Shown here: piece after piece, positions 1-6,382 of the stretch
Layout of the letters: every line of letters starts with the position of its first letter
Position numbering within the stretch: the stretch's first letter is position 1
Origin: DATEZO01 sp035255485
Lineage (GTDB): Bacteria; Pseudomonadota; Gammaproteobacteria; Burkholderiales; Burkholderiaceae_D
Assembly (NCBI GenBank): GCA_035255485.1
Contig: DATEZO010000127.1
Coordinates: 1-7,515 of the forward strand
Reading direction: 5' to 3'
DNA: 7,515 nt
Notes under the pieces: generated by a model
Told to the model about the DNA's origin: nothing
The model's database searches: none
The model's input: only the letters and a program-made list of their open reading frames with translations
Translations under genes and position numbers: made by a program

Positions 1-1432
1 AATGCAAGCCGGTGTCCACCATCTGGCGCGTGACTTCCCGATGATAGGCGCCAGTGGCGTCGAGCAGCAGCAAGGTATGGCCGGTGGGCGCGGTATCCAT
101 CACCACGAATTTCTTGCGCGCCTCGCGGATGACACGTGAAAATGCCTGGAATACCGCGATCTCTTCGGTGCAAGGCGAACGCAAATCCTCTTCCAGCAGC
201 GCCCGGCCTGCCGCGTCGAGTTGGGCGCCTCTGGTATCCAGTACATGTTGCCGGTAACGCTCGGTCTCGGCATGCGGATCGATCCGGCTGAGCGTGAGGT
301 TGCCCAGCGGCCCGTTCAGGGTTTCGATCAGATGGGCTGCCGGGTCGGAGGTGGTGAGATGGACTGGCAAGCCGCGGTGGGCCAGTTCCACGGCGACCGC
401 TGCCGCCAGGGTGGTTTTTCCGACGCCGCCCTTGCCCATTACCATCACGAGGCCATGGCCATCGGCGGCAATCTGATCGACCAGTGCCGAAAGGTTCGGC
501 GCATTCAGCATGATTGGTGCATCGGTGCTGACGGTGGCCTGTGCAGCGGTATCGGACAACAACTGGCGCAAGGCATCCAGTCCCATCAGATTGAACGGCT
601 TGAGGGCCAGGTAATCACACGGCAATGCCTTCAGCGCCGCGGGAAGCGCCGCCAGGGCGGCTTGCTCGCGCTTGCAGATCGCCGCCGCCAACGGGTCTCG
701 CGCCGCTTCGCTTTGCGGCAGCACGCCGTTGATGACCAGGTACTGCTGCGACAGGCCGATAGCCGCGAGCTCTTCATGGGTCCGGGCAGCTTCACGCAAC
801 GCCGCCTGCTGGGCGCGCGCCACCAGCACCAGACGCGTGCGCAGCGGATCGGCCAGGGCTTCGACCGCGATCTTGTACTGGGTGCGCTGCTTTTCCAGTC
901 CGGCCAAAGGGCCAAGGCATGAGGCGTCGCCTTTGCCGTCTTCCAGGAATCCGCTCCACGCCCCGGGCAGTTGCAGCAACCGGATCGTGTGCCCGGTCGG
1001 TGCGGTATCGAAAATGATGTGGTCGTAACCGGCGGTCAGGGCCGAATCGATCAGCAGCCCGGTGAATTCGTCGAACGCCGCAATTTCCGTGGTGCACGCC
1101 CCGGAAAGCTGTTCTTCGATACTCTTGACGACCGCGTCCGGCAGCACTCCGCGCACCGGGCCGACAATCCGGTCACGATAGGCTTGCGCCGCGGCCTGCG
1201 GGTCGATTTCCAGTGCCGACAGATTGGGGACGGCGGGAATGGCCGTGACCTGGTTGCCAATCGCGACACCCAATACCTGGCCTACGTTGGAGGCCGGATC
1301 GGTGCTGACCAGCAGTACCTGCCGCCCCGCTTCAGCCAGTTGAATCGCGCTGGCACAGGCGATCGAGGTCTTGCCGACGCCGCCTTTGCCGGTAAAAAAG
1401 AAAAAATGCGGAGGTTGTTCGAGAAATTGCAT
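1..1432 (-). CDS. arsA: Arsenite-translocating pump ATPase ArsA (3' end outside window)
   Basis: This is the soluble ATPase that drives arsenite/antimonite extrusion through the membrane permease ArsB (or Acr3). I translated 477 residues from the ATG at 1432; the frame stays open to base 1, so roughly the last hundred residues are missing compared with the usual length near 585. The protein has the classic two-half layout. Half A1 has the P-loop GKGGVGKT at residues 15-22 and DTAPTGHT at 142-149. Half A2 has a second GKGGVGKT at 333-340 and DTAPTGHT at 446-453. The three cysteines that bind As(III) in the R773 enzyme (113, 172, 422) are present as Cys113, Cys172 and Cys421, and His148 and His452 match the known histidines. 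GGAG at 1444-1441 lies 8 nt before the start and supports it. arsD ends 17 bases upstream, so the two are co-transcribed. The family call is very secure. Confidence 0.96.
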   Translation of the reverse strand, partial: MQFLEQPPHFFFFTGKGGVGKTSIACASAIQLAEAGRQVLLVSTDPASNVGQVLGVAIGNQVTAIPAVPNLSALEIDPQAAAQAYRDRIVGPVRGVLPDAVVKSIEEQLSGACTTEIAAFDEFTGLLIDSALTAGYDHIIFDTAPTGHTIRLLQLPGAWSGFLEDGKGDASCLGPLAGLEKQRTQYKIAVEALADPLRTRLVLVARAQQAALREAARTHEELAAIGLSQQYLVINGVLPQSEAARDPLAAAICKREQAALAALPAALKALPCDYLALKPFNLMGLDALRQLLSDTAAQATVSTDAPIMLNAPNLSALVDQIAADGHGLVMVMGKGGVGKTTLAAAVAVELAHRGLPVHLTTSDPAAHLIETLNGPLGNLTLSRIDPHAETERYRQHVLDTRGAQLDAAGRALLEEDLRSPCTEEIAVFQAFSRVIREARKKFVVMDTAPTGHTLLLLDATGAYHREVTRQMVDTGLH

Positions 1433-1449
1433 GATGGCATCTCCGGAAT

Positions 1450-1812
1450 TCAGCAGCAGCCGCTGTCTGCGCAGCAGCTCCTGGCAGGTGTCGGCTCGGC
1501 GGCGGGCGCTGCAATGCCGGTCCAGCGCGCCAGTTGCGCACGGTCGGGATAGCGGCCGGCCAAGGCGACTTCGCCATCAAGCAGAATCAGCGGCAGCGCC
1601 TCTTGCCCGGAGCGCTCCAGAAAAGCCCTGACCGTCGTGTTTTCCGCAAAAGCCATCGGTTCCCGGGCCAGATTGAAGCGCTCGATCCGTGCGCCGTTCT
1701 GGCTGGCCCAATCGACGTCCGCTGAAAAGCTGACCAGCGCCTGGTCGACATCGGTTCCACATACACCCGTGCTGCAGCACAAGGCAGGATCAAACACCTG
1801 GATGGTTTTCAT
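1450..1812 (-). CDS. arsD: Arsenite metallochaperone ArsD
   Basis: ArsD binds cytosolic As(III)/Sb(III) and transfers it to ArsA, raising the pump's affinity; it also has weak repressor activity in some plasmid operons. From the chosen start it is 120 residues, the family's usual size, beginning MKTIQVFDPALCCSTGVCG. The three cysteines needed for the chaperone role are Cys12, Cys13 and Cys18. Two further vicinal pairs sit at the C-terminus (Cys113-Cys114 and Cys119-Cys120), as in the R773 protein. An ATG two codons upstream (1818) is possible, but there the AGGA would touch the start codon; from 1812 the AGGA at 1822-1819 has a 6-nt spacer and the protein begins MKT like its relatives, so 1812 is preferred. 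It lies 29 bases after arsC and 17 before arsA. Its fold is thioredoxin-like by family knowledge. Confidence 0.95.
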   Translation of the reverse strand: MKTIQVFDPALCCSTGVCGTDVDQALVSFSADVDWASQNGARIERFNLAREPMAFAENTTVRAFLERSGQEALPLILLDGEVALAGRYPDRAQLARWTGIAAPAAEPTPARSCCADSGCC

Positions 1813-1841
1813 TTCCATTCCTCATCAAATATTGAACAAGA

Positions 1842-2321
1842 TTATGAAAAAAGCGTGCCAATGCGATCCAGCGCCGCTTTCAGGCGGGCGCGATCCTGCT
1901 TGAGTTCTTCTAGCGGCAGTGCCAGGAAAGCCTCGATACGGGTACGCAGGATGCGGTAAGCGGCCATGAAGGCGGCATCAATCTCGTCATCGGTGCCGGT
2001 GGCGTGGGCCGGATCTTCCACGCCCCAGTGGGTGCGCAGAACCGGACCGAGATAGGCCGGGCAGGCTTCGCCGGCGGCGCTGGAGCACACCGTGATGACA
2101 ATGTCCGGCGTGGTCGGCAGGTTATCCCAGGACTTGCTGGTGGTGCCATCGGTCGACATTCCTTCGCGCGCAAGCAAGGCCAGCGCGCGCGGGTGCACGT
2201 AACCGGTCGGCTGGCTGCCCGCGCTCATGGCTTTCCAGCCGGCGGGAGCGCGATGGTTGAAAATCGCCTCAGCCAGGATCGAGCGGCAGGAATTGCCGGT
2301 GCAAAGAAAGAGCATGTTCAT
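1842..2321 (-). CDS. arsC: Arsenate reductase ArsC, low-molecular-weight phosphatase fold
   Basis: This cytoplasmic enzyme reduces arsenate to arsenite, which the pump can export. It has 159 residues. The phosphatase-type anion loop CTGNSCRS begins at the nucleophile Cys7, with Arg13 completing CX5R. Two further cysteines, Cys79 and Cys86, are seven residues apart, the spacing of Cys82/Cys89 in staphylococcal pI258 ArsC, so a thioredoxin-linked Cys7-Cys79-Cys86 disulfide relay is likely. Asp103-Pro104 in WGVEDP is the expected general-acid loop. This family is unrelated to the glutaredoxin-dependent R773 ArsC. The start at 2321 is only 3 bases after the arsR stop and has only a weak GGA upstream, so coupling to arsR translation is plausible; Met3 at 2315 is an alternative start. 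The glutaredoxin/mycothiol-linked variants of this fold are the alternative mechanism. Confidence 0.93.
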   Translation of the reverse strand: MNMLFLCTGNSCRSILAEAIFNHRAPAGWKAMSAGSQPTGYVHPRALALLAREGMSTDGTTSKSWDNLPTTPDIVITVCSSAAGEACPAYLGPVLRTHWGVEDPAHATGTDDEIDAAFMAAYRILRTRIEAFLALPLEELKQDRARLKAALDRIGTLFS

Positions 2322-2324
2322 GGT

Positions 2325-2696
2325 TCACGATCCGGTTCTGGTGAAGGAAAGCGGCGCAAGCGCGGCCTTGGCACAGTTTGAGGTGGCATTCATGTCGGCA
2401 CACTGCTCGGGATGGCCGGAGCAACATTCCTCGGTCAGGTAAGCGACCAAGTCCAGCATCAACGGAATATTGGCGCGATAGCGTTGAAAGCGGCCCTCCT
2501 GCGCCACCGAAACCAGGCCAGCCTGGGCCAGCGTCTTCAAGTGGAAGGAGAGATTGGTCGGGGGTACGTCCAGGGCGAGGGCGATTTCGCCTGCGACCAT
2601 GCCTTGCGGCGCCTGCTTGACCAGCAGCCGATAAACATCCAGCCGGATAGCCGATGCGAGCGATTCGAAAATAGTGGTGGCGATCGTCTTTTCCAT
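2325..2696 (-). CDS. arsR: Arsenite-responsive repressor ArsR (ArsR/SmtB family)
   Basis: This 123-residue winged-helix repressor should hold the ars operon off until As(III) binds. The DNA-binding part is clear: GEIALALDVPPTNLSFHLKT (residues 36-55) is the helix-turn-helix with the SFHLK recognition helix, followed by the wing VSVAQEGRFQRYRAN. It lacks the ELCVCDL cysteine motif found in the third helix of R773 ArsR. Instead the cysteines are C-terminal: Cys91, Cys92 and Cys99 in EECCSGHPEQC, with another at 108. Cysteine clusters at this position form the As(III) site in Acidithiobacillus-type ArsR, so I infer the same here. It is the first gene of the operon and is followed after 3 bases by arsC. 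No good ribosome binding site precedes the ATG, which suggests weak initiation or a very short leader. Confidence 0.94.
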   Translation of the reverse strand: MEKTIATTIFESLASAIRLDVYRLLVKQAPQGMVAGEIALALDVPPTNLSFHLKTLAQAGLVSVAQEGRFQRYRANIPLMLDLVAYLTEECCSGHPEQCADMNATSNCAKAALAPLSFTRTGS

Positions 2697-2709
2697 AATC
2701 TAACTATAC

Positions 2710-2727
2710 AATAATTCAACAATTATT
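2710..2727. promoter_or_regulatory. Probable ArsR operator (perfect inverted repeat)
   Basis: AATAATT at 2710-2716 and AATTATT at 2721-2727 form a perfect 7-bp inverted repeat around CAAC. It ends 13 bases upstream of the arsR start. ArsR/SmtB repressors bind AT-rich dyads of about this size overlapping their own promoter, so position and shape fit autoregulation. The binding itself is inference. Confidence 0.6.
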
Positions 2728-2756
2728 AAAATAACTGAATGCGCATTCTCCCGCAA
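2728..2756 (-). promoter_or_regulatory. Candidate ars operon promoter
   Basis: On the minus strand TTGCGG (2756-2751) and TATTTT (2733-2728) are separated by 17 bases and resemble sigma-70 -35 and -10 boxes (3/6 and 5/6 matches). Transcription would then start within the AT-rich inverted repeat at 2710-2727. The spacer also contains the perfect 12-bp palindrome GAATGCGCATTC (2737-2748). A competing reading uses TATAGT (2708-2703) as -10, which would give an almost leaderless arsR mRNA, consistent with the missing ribosome binding site. Confidence 0.35.
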
Positions 2757-2922
2757 CAGTAAAGCGGGGTAGCACCTGCCATGCTTTTTAACGATGGATT
2801 CACGGATGGAGCGTTGCACTGCCGGCGCAAATTTTTCCCGGCCGTTCACCATGAGGCATGCCTGCAATGGCGAGATGTGCGCTTGCTGAATTGCAACGAT
2901 GAAACGGAAGGAAACGGTGTTG

Positions 2923-2940
2923 AACAGCGTTAGCGCCGTT
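2923..2940 (-). terminator. Weak hairpin at the end of the LuxR-type gene
   Basis: On the transcribed strand AACGGCG and CGCTGTT can pair (seven pairs, one of them G-U) around a CTAA loop that includes the stop codon. No run of U follows, so intrinsic termination here is doubtful. It is the only stem I see between this gene and the ars promoter. Confidence 0.2.
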
Positions 2941-3790
2941 CGTTGGGAAGATTTTCGGTAAAGAGACGGATCAGGCGCGCCGTGGAACTGACTCCCAGTT
3001 TTTCGCGGATAGCGCGCAAACGGTGATCGACAGTGGAAAAGGAGCGATTTAATTCACGCGCAATCTCCTTGTAACTCATGCCATTTACCACCAGGCGAGC
3101 CACCTTCAGCTCTGCCGGCGTCAACGCCGCCAATGGGGACTTCGGCGCATCCGGTACAGCGTTGCTGCTTGCAGGGCATCCCCTTTCGCCTTCACTCTCA
3201 TCCCGCTCGATGGCGGCACGGTAAGCGGTAGAGAAAATCGGACCAAGGACGGTAGTCGCGACATCACTGATTTGCTGGCATTGCGTGGCATTCCACGATT
3301 TGCGTTCGCGCGCCCAGTCCGCGCAGATCAGTCCAACGCGGCGCGGTCCGTCATGAAGGGAAACCGCCAGCTTGGAGCGTGTGCTTACGGAGAACATCTG
3401 CGCACGGGACCGGGCAGTAAAGCGCGCATCCGTCTCCACGTTTCCAAAGGCGACCGCTCGAGATGACGCCCAGACCATGCACAATGCAGGATCGTCCGCA
3501 TCAATCGTTACGCCTAGCGAGGTCGGAATTGACACTCCGCGCCGAAGCGACTCCGCAAACGGTCGATAACTTTCACCACGCGGGTTGGCAAAGCCGCCGT
3601 CGGCACGGTCGGCATCCAGCTTGCCTCGCCACCATTCAAGCGTGAGTAGCCAGCAGTGTTCAGTGTTATCGAGATAGAGCAAGAGATGCGCGGCCAGATC
3701 GCATGCTCCGCGCATGACGGCAGCTTGCCGCTTATCGAGGAGGAGGCTACGCAACTGACGTTGCGCCTGAATGAATTCCTCGCTATTCAT
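2930..3790 (-). CDS. LuxR-type transcriptional regulator with GAF-like N-terminal region
   Basis: This 286-residue protein is a DNA-binding regulator. Residues about 222-282 are a clear LuxR/FixJ-type helix-turn-helix: LTPAELKVARLVVNGMSYKEIARELN followed by the recognition helix SFSTVDHRLRAIREKLG (250-266). The N-terminal ~190 residues are not a receiver domain: I see no phospho-acceptor layout. The stretch RVGLICADWARERKSW and the helix after it resemble the end of a GAF-type sensor domain, but this is only an impression. An acidic, proline-containing linker (about 195-219) joins the two parts. An in-frame TGA lies 12 bases upstream of the ATG, so 3790 is the first possible start; its ribosome binding site is poor. 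It lies downstream of the alcohol dehydrogenase on the same strand, behind a hairpin and a 390-base gap, so it probably has its own promoter. It may regulate the dehydrogenase (inference). The signal it senses is unknown. Confidence 0.85.
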   Translation of the reverse strand: MNSEEFIQAQRQLRSLLLDKRQAAVMRGACDLAAHLLLYLDNTEHCWLLTLEWWRGKLDADRADGGFANPRGESYRPFAESLRRGVSIPTSLGVTIDADDPALCMVWASSRAVAFGNVETDARFTARSRAQMFSVSTRSKLAVSLHDGPRRVGLICADWARERKSWNATQCQQISDVATTVLGPIFSTAYRAAIERDESEGERGCPASSNAVPDAPKSPLAALTPAELKVARLVVNGMSYKEIARELNRSFSTVDHRLRAIREKLGVSSTARLIRLFTENLPNERR

Positions 3791-4130
3791 TGCGGCGGCT
3801 CTTCATGCGGGATGGCATTTGATACTGCCGCATGCGAAAGCAGCATCCGTCTGGAAGAGACTTTTGCCTTGTACACTCTCAGGCAATCTCCGAGCAGTGT
3901 GTTCATTGATGTCCCCGATGTTCGCACTAACCGGCGCCGACTCAGTTTATGTTTTTTTTTATTTGAAACGACTGCATCGTCGTTCATCGACCAGCTTCAT
4001 GAGAATGCCGGCTTGTTTTTATCCTAACATATTTATTTCCCCTGACCCATCTTCTGATGCATGGCTTTGCTTTCTGATGCATCAGCATTGCCTTACATGC
4101 CGCAGTTCCACTTTCCGAAAAGGATACGGC
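3791..4130. other. Intergenic region upstream of the LuxR-type gene
   Basis: About 340 bases without a convincing gene. It holds an AT-rich stretch around 4016-4040, a run of nine T (3952-3960) flanked by the perfect inverted repeat AACGAC-6-GTCGTT (3967-3984), and the repeated/palindromic site at 4052-4085. It most likely contains the promoter and leader of the LuxR-type gene. A minus-strand frame 3787-3987 (66 codons) overlaps the regulator start as ATGA but has no recognisable content or good ribosome binding site, so it is not annotated as a gene. Confidence 0.5.
4052..4085. repeat. Direct repeat with palindrome, candidate regulator site
   Basis: TTCTGATGCAT occurs at 4052-4062 and again at 4072-4082, exactly 20 bases apart, so the two copies lie on nearly the same face of the helix. 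The second copy extends into the perfect 12-bp palindrome CTGATGCATCAG (4074-4085). The site is between the dehydrogenase hairpin and the LuxR-type gene, about 260 bases before that gene's start. Regulator binding is inference. Confidence 0.45.
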
Positions 4131-4169
4131 AACTCGCCGAACATCCGTCAAGGCGATGTTCGGCGAGTT
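4131..4169 (-). terminator. Strong hairpin after the alcohol dehydrogenase
   Basis: AACTCGCCGAACATC (4131-4145) and GATGTTCGGCGAGTT (4155-4169) are perfectly complementary over 15 bases around a 9-base loop. The stem starts 11 bases past the dehydrogenase stop codon. On the minus strand the T-rich tract CCTTTTC comes several bases after the stem rather than directly, so this is either an imperfect intrinsic terminator or a 3' stem that stabilises the mRNA. Confidence 0.65.
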
Positions 4170-4180
4170 GGGCGGATTGC

Positions 4181-6277
4181 CTATCTGGATGCCGATTGCT
4201 GCTTCAGTTCGGCATTGAGGTCATGCGAGCGCTTGATCACATACTGGCGGATCGACTCCATTTCTTCCGGCTTGAGCACCGCATTGAAGGCAGGCATGCC
4301 ACGGGCTGCCCGTGCGCCACTAAGAATCGCAGCGAACTGTGCGTGCTTTTGCGGCGTCAGGTAACGCAGGTCGGGCACCACGCCGCCACTGATCGCATTA
4401 AGGCCGTGGCAAGACGCGCAAAGACCGTTATACATTTCCCGTGCGGCCTTGATCTGGTCCGGGGTCGCGGTGATTCCCTCGACTGCGGGAAGTCCTGCCA
4501 ATACCGTTGCCGGCGCCGGCAGATGAGCCTTGCCACCCAGCTTGAATGTCACAATACGTGCCTCGGGTCTCACCTTGGGCGCCAACGGCCCGGTAACCAA
4601 AGGAAAGGCGCCGCCCCAGCCCACCATGAATGTCACGTACTGTTCTCCCCCTACTGCATAGGTGACCGGACCCGCCATCGCACCGGAGTTGACGCCGGAC
4701 TCCCATAGTTTCTTGCCGCTGTCGGCAGCGTAGGCGACGACGCGACCATCGGCTGTGCCCTGGAATACCAGATTGCCGGCAGTCGACAGGGTGCCGCCGT
4801 TCCACGCGCTGCCATACTCCTGCGTCCAGGCCGGTTTCTGTGTCGCAGGGTCCCACGCAATCAGGCGGCCCTTCCATGCACTCTTGATCTGGCTGAGGAT
4901 CGCGGGATCTTCCGGCAGGTCCGGCACCTTGGTCCCCAGGTTCACCACGGACTTGTGCGGGAAGAAGGATGGCTCTTTCTGCGCCTCGAGTTGCGCAACC
5001 GACTCCTGGGCAGGCAGGTACACGTAACCGGTTTTCGGATTGAACGACATCGGCTGCCAGCTATGCGCACCGAGGAAACTTGGCACCACGACCTTGGGCC
5101 CTTCGCCTTCGAGATAGTTGGCGTCGGGCGTCAGCACCGGACGTCCGGTTGCCATGTCAACATGCGTTGCCCAGTTGATCGGCACGAAATTATTGGCGGA
5201 CAACAGCTTGCCGTTGGTACGATCAAGCACATAAAAAAAGCCGTTTTTCGGCGCCTGCATCAACACCTTGCGCTTCTCGCCCTTCAGATCGATATCGGCG
5301 AGGATCATGTGCTGCGTCGCAGTGAAGTCCCAGCGGTCTGCCGGCGTGGTCTGGTAGTGCCAGATGTACTCACCGTTGTCGGGATTAAGCGCCACGATCG
5401 AAGAGAGAAACAGATTGTCTCCCTTGCCCTCGCTGCGGAACTTGTAGTTCCAGGGCGAGCCGTTGCCGACGCCGATGTACAGCTGGTTCAATTCCGGATC
5501 ATATGCCATCGAATCCCATGCCGTGCCGCCGCCGCCCCATTTGACCCAGGCGTCACCGGACCAGGTCTTCTGCGCCATGTCCATTGCCTTGTCTTCTGGC
5601 GGGTTCTTCGGATCTCCCGGCACGGTGAAAAAGCGCCAGGCCTGCTTGCCGGTTTCCGCCTCATACGCAGTGACATAACCGCGGACGCCGAATTCGGCGC
5701 CGCCGTTGCCAATCAATACCTTGCCCTTGATGATGCGGGGCGCACCTGAAATGGTGTAGCTCTTCTTGTGGTCGAGCACGGTGTCGACTTCCCACACCTT
5801 CTTGCCGTTACGCGCATCGATTGCAATCAGGCGGCCATCGAATGCACCAAGATAGATTTTTCCCTTCCACACGGCGACGCCCCGATTGACGATATCGCAG
5901 CAACCCTGGGCCAGCGCTTCATGGTTGACCTTCGGATCGTATTTCCACAGCAGCTTGCCGTTTCTCGCATCGAGTGCGTACACAATACTGCCAGCACCGG
6001 TGGTATACATCACGCCGTCGACCACGATAGGCGTGGCTTCGACACCGCGATCGATATCGAGCTTGTGCGTCCATGCCATGCCGAGATTGTTGACGTTATC
6101 TGCATTGATCTTGCTCAATGGACTGAAGCGCTGCTCATCATAGGTGCGGCCATGACTCATCCAGTTGCCGGGCTCCTTGTCGGCCTGGATGATGCGCTGG
6201 CCATCAACATCGGCCACTCCCCTGGCGTGCACGGCGGAGGCCGTGAGCAATGCCAGCAGCATGACGCCGATCGACAT
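4181..6277 (-). CDS. PQQ-dependent alcohol dehydrogenase, quinohemoprotein (methanol/ethanol family)
   Basis: This periplasmic enzyme oxidises alcohols to aldehydes with pyrroloquinoline quinone and passes electrons through its own heme c. Numbered from the start at 6277 (698 residues), it has a short signal peptide (hydrophobic core about 2-16, cut after VHA). An eight-bladed propeller with repeated W-motifs follows. The vicinal disulfide is Cys126-Cys127 in GCCD, the metal ligands are Glu195 (GGAEFG) and Asn272 (GNGSPW), and the catalytic Asp is 317 in RWDFT. The C-terminal cytochrome c domain has CASCH at 620-624 and the axial Met661 in RGMPAF. Thr319, where lanthanide enzymes have Asp, points to a calcium enzyme. 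Layout and length match type II quinohemoprotein dehydrogenases such as that of Comamonas testosteroni. GGGAGGG 6-7 nt upstream supports 6277. An in-frame ATG at 6382, also with GGAG 9 nt upstream, would add 35 residues. No PQQ synthesis or partner cytochrome genes are in the window, and the substrate cannot be told from sequence. Confidence 0.93.
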   Translation of the reverse strand: MSIGVMLLALLTASAVHARGVADVDGQRIIQADKEPGNWMSHGRTYDEQRFSPLSKINADNVNNLGMAWTHKLDIDRGVEATPIVVDGVMYTTGAGSIVYALDARNGKLLWKYDPKVNHEALAQGCCDIVNRGVAVWKGKIYLGAFDGRLIAIDARNGKKVWEVDTVLDHKKSYTISGAPRIIKGKVLIGNGGAEFGVRGYVTAYEAETGKQAWRFFTVPGDPKNPPEDKAMDMAQKTWSGDAWVKWGGGGTAWDSMAYDPELNQLYIGVGNGSPWNYKFRSEGKGDNLFLSSIVALNPDNGEYIWHYQTTPADRWDFTATQHMILADIDLKGEKRKVLMQAPKNGFFYVLDRTNGKLLSANNFVPINWATHVDMATGRPVLTPDANYLEGEGPKVVVPSFLGAHSWQPMSFNPKTGYVYLPAQESVAQLEAQKEPSFFPHKSVVNLGTKVPDLPEDPAILSQIKSAWKGRLIAWDPATQKPAWTQEYGSAWNGGTLSTAGNLVFQGTADGRVVAYAADSGKKLWESGVNSGAMAGPVTYAVGGEQYVTFMVGWGGAFPLVTGPLAPKVRPEARIVTFKLGGKAHLPAPATVLAGLPAVEGITATPDQIKAAREMYNGLCASCHGLNAISGGVVPDLRYLTPQKHAQFAAILSGARAARGMPAFNAVLKPEEMESIRQYVIKRSHDLNAELKQQSASR

Positions 6278-6382
6278 GTGCGTCCCTCCCTGCTTCAGGC
6301 TTGCTCCCGGGTGGGACACGGCCTGCCCGCTGAAGGACGCCATGGGCCGGCCATTGATACAATGCAGCAATGCTTTCAACAT

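Noticed and set aside
221..922. Plus-strand frame of 233 codons
   Set aside because: It lies opposite arsA, whose minus-strand translation carries both P-loops and all signature motifs. The plus-strand product is Gln/Arg/Gly-rich with no family features.
2697..2929. Possible small gene between arsR and the LuxR-type gene
   Set aside because: No open frame with a start site and plausible product on either strand; the region reads as promoter and 3' untranslated sequence.
2930..3790. Quorum-sensing receptor of the LuxR/acyl-homoserine-lactone type
   Set aside because: Only the DNA-binding domain supports the LuxR name. The N-terminal part shows no convincing autoinducer-binding pattern, and no synthase gene is in the window.
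3787..3987. Minus-strand 66-codon frame ending in ATGA overlap with the LuxR-type gene, containing a run of nine A
   Set aside because: No good ribosome binding site and a Lys/Arg-rich product without recognisable features. An in-frame stop before the regulator ATG rules out a frameshift fusion through the A run.
3771..4364. Plus-strand frame of 197 codons spanning the LuxR-type gene leader, the hairpin and the end of the dehydrogenase
   Set aside because: It crosses the perfect hairpin and two well-supported minus-strand genes, and the product looks like random translation.
4955..5749. Plus-strand frame of 264 codons, and similarly 5768-6391 (207 codons)
   Set aside because: Both are antisense shadows of the dehydrogenase gene; their products show no domain pattern.
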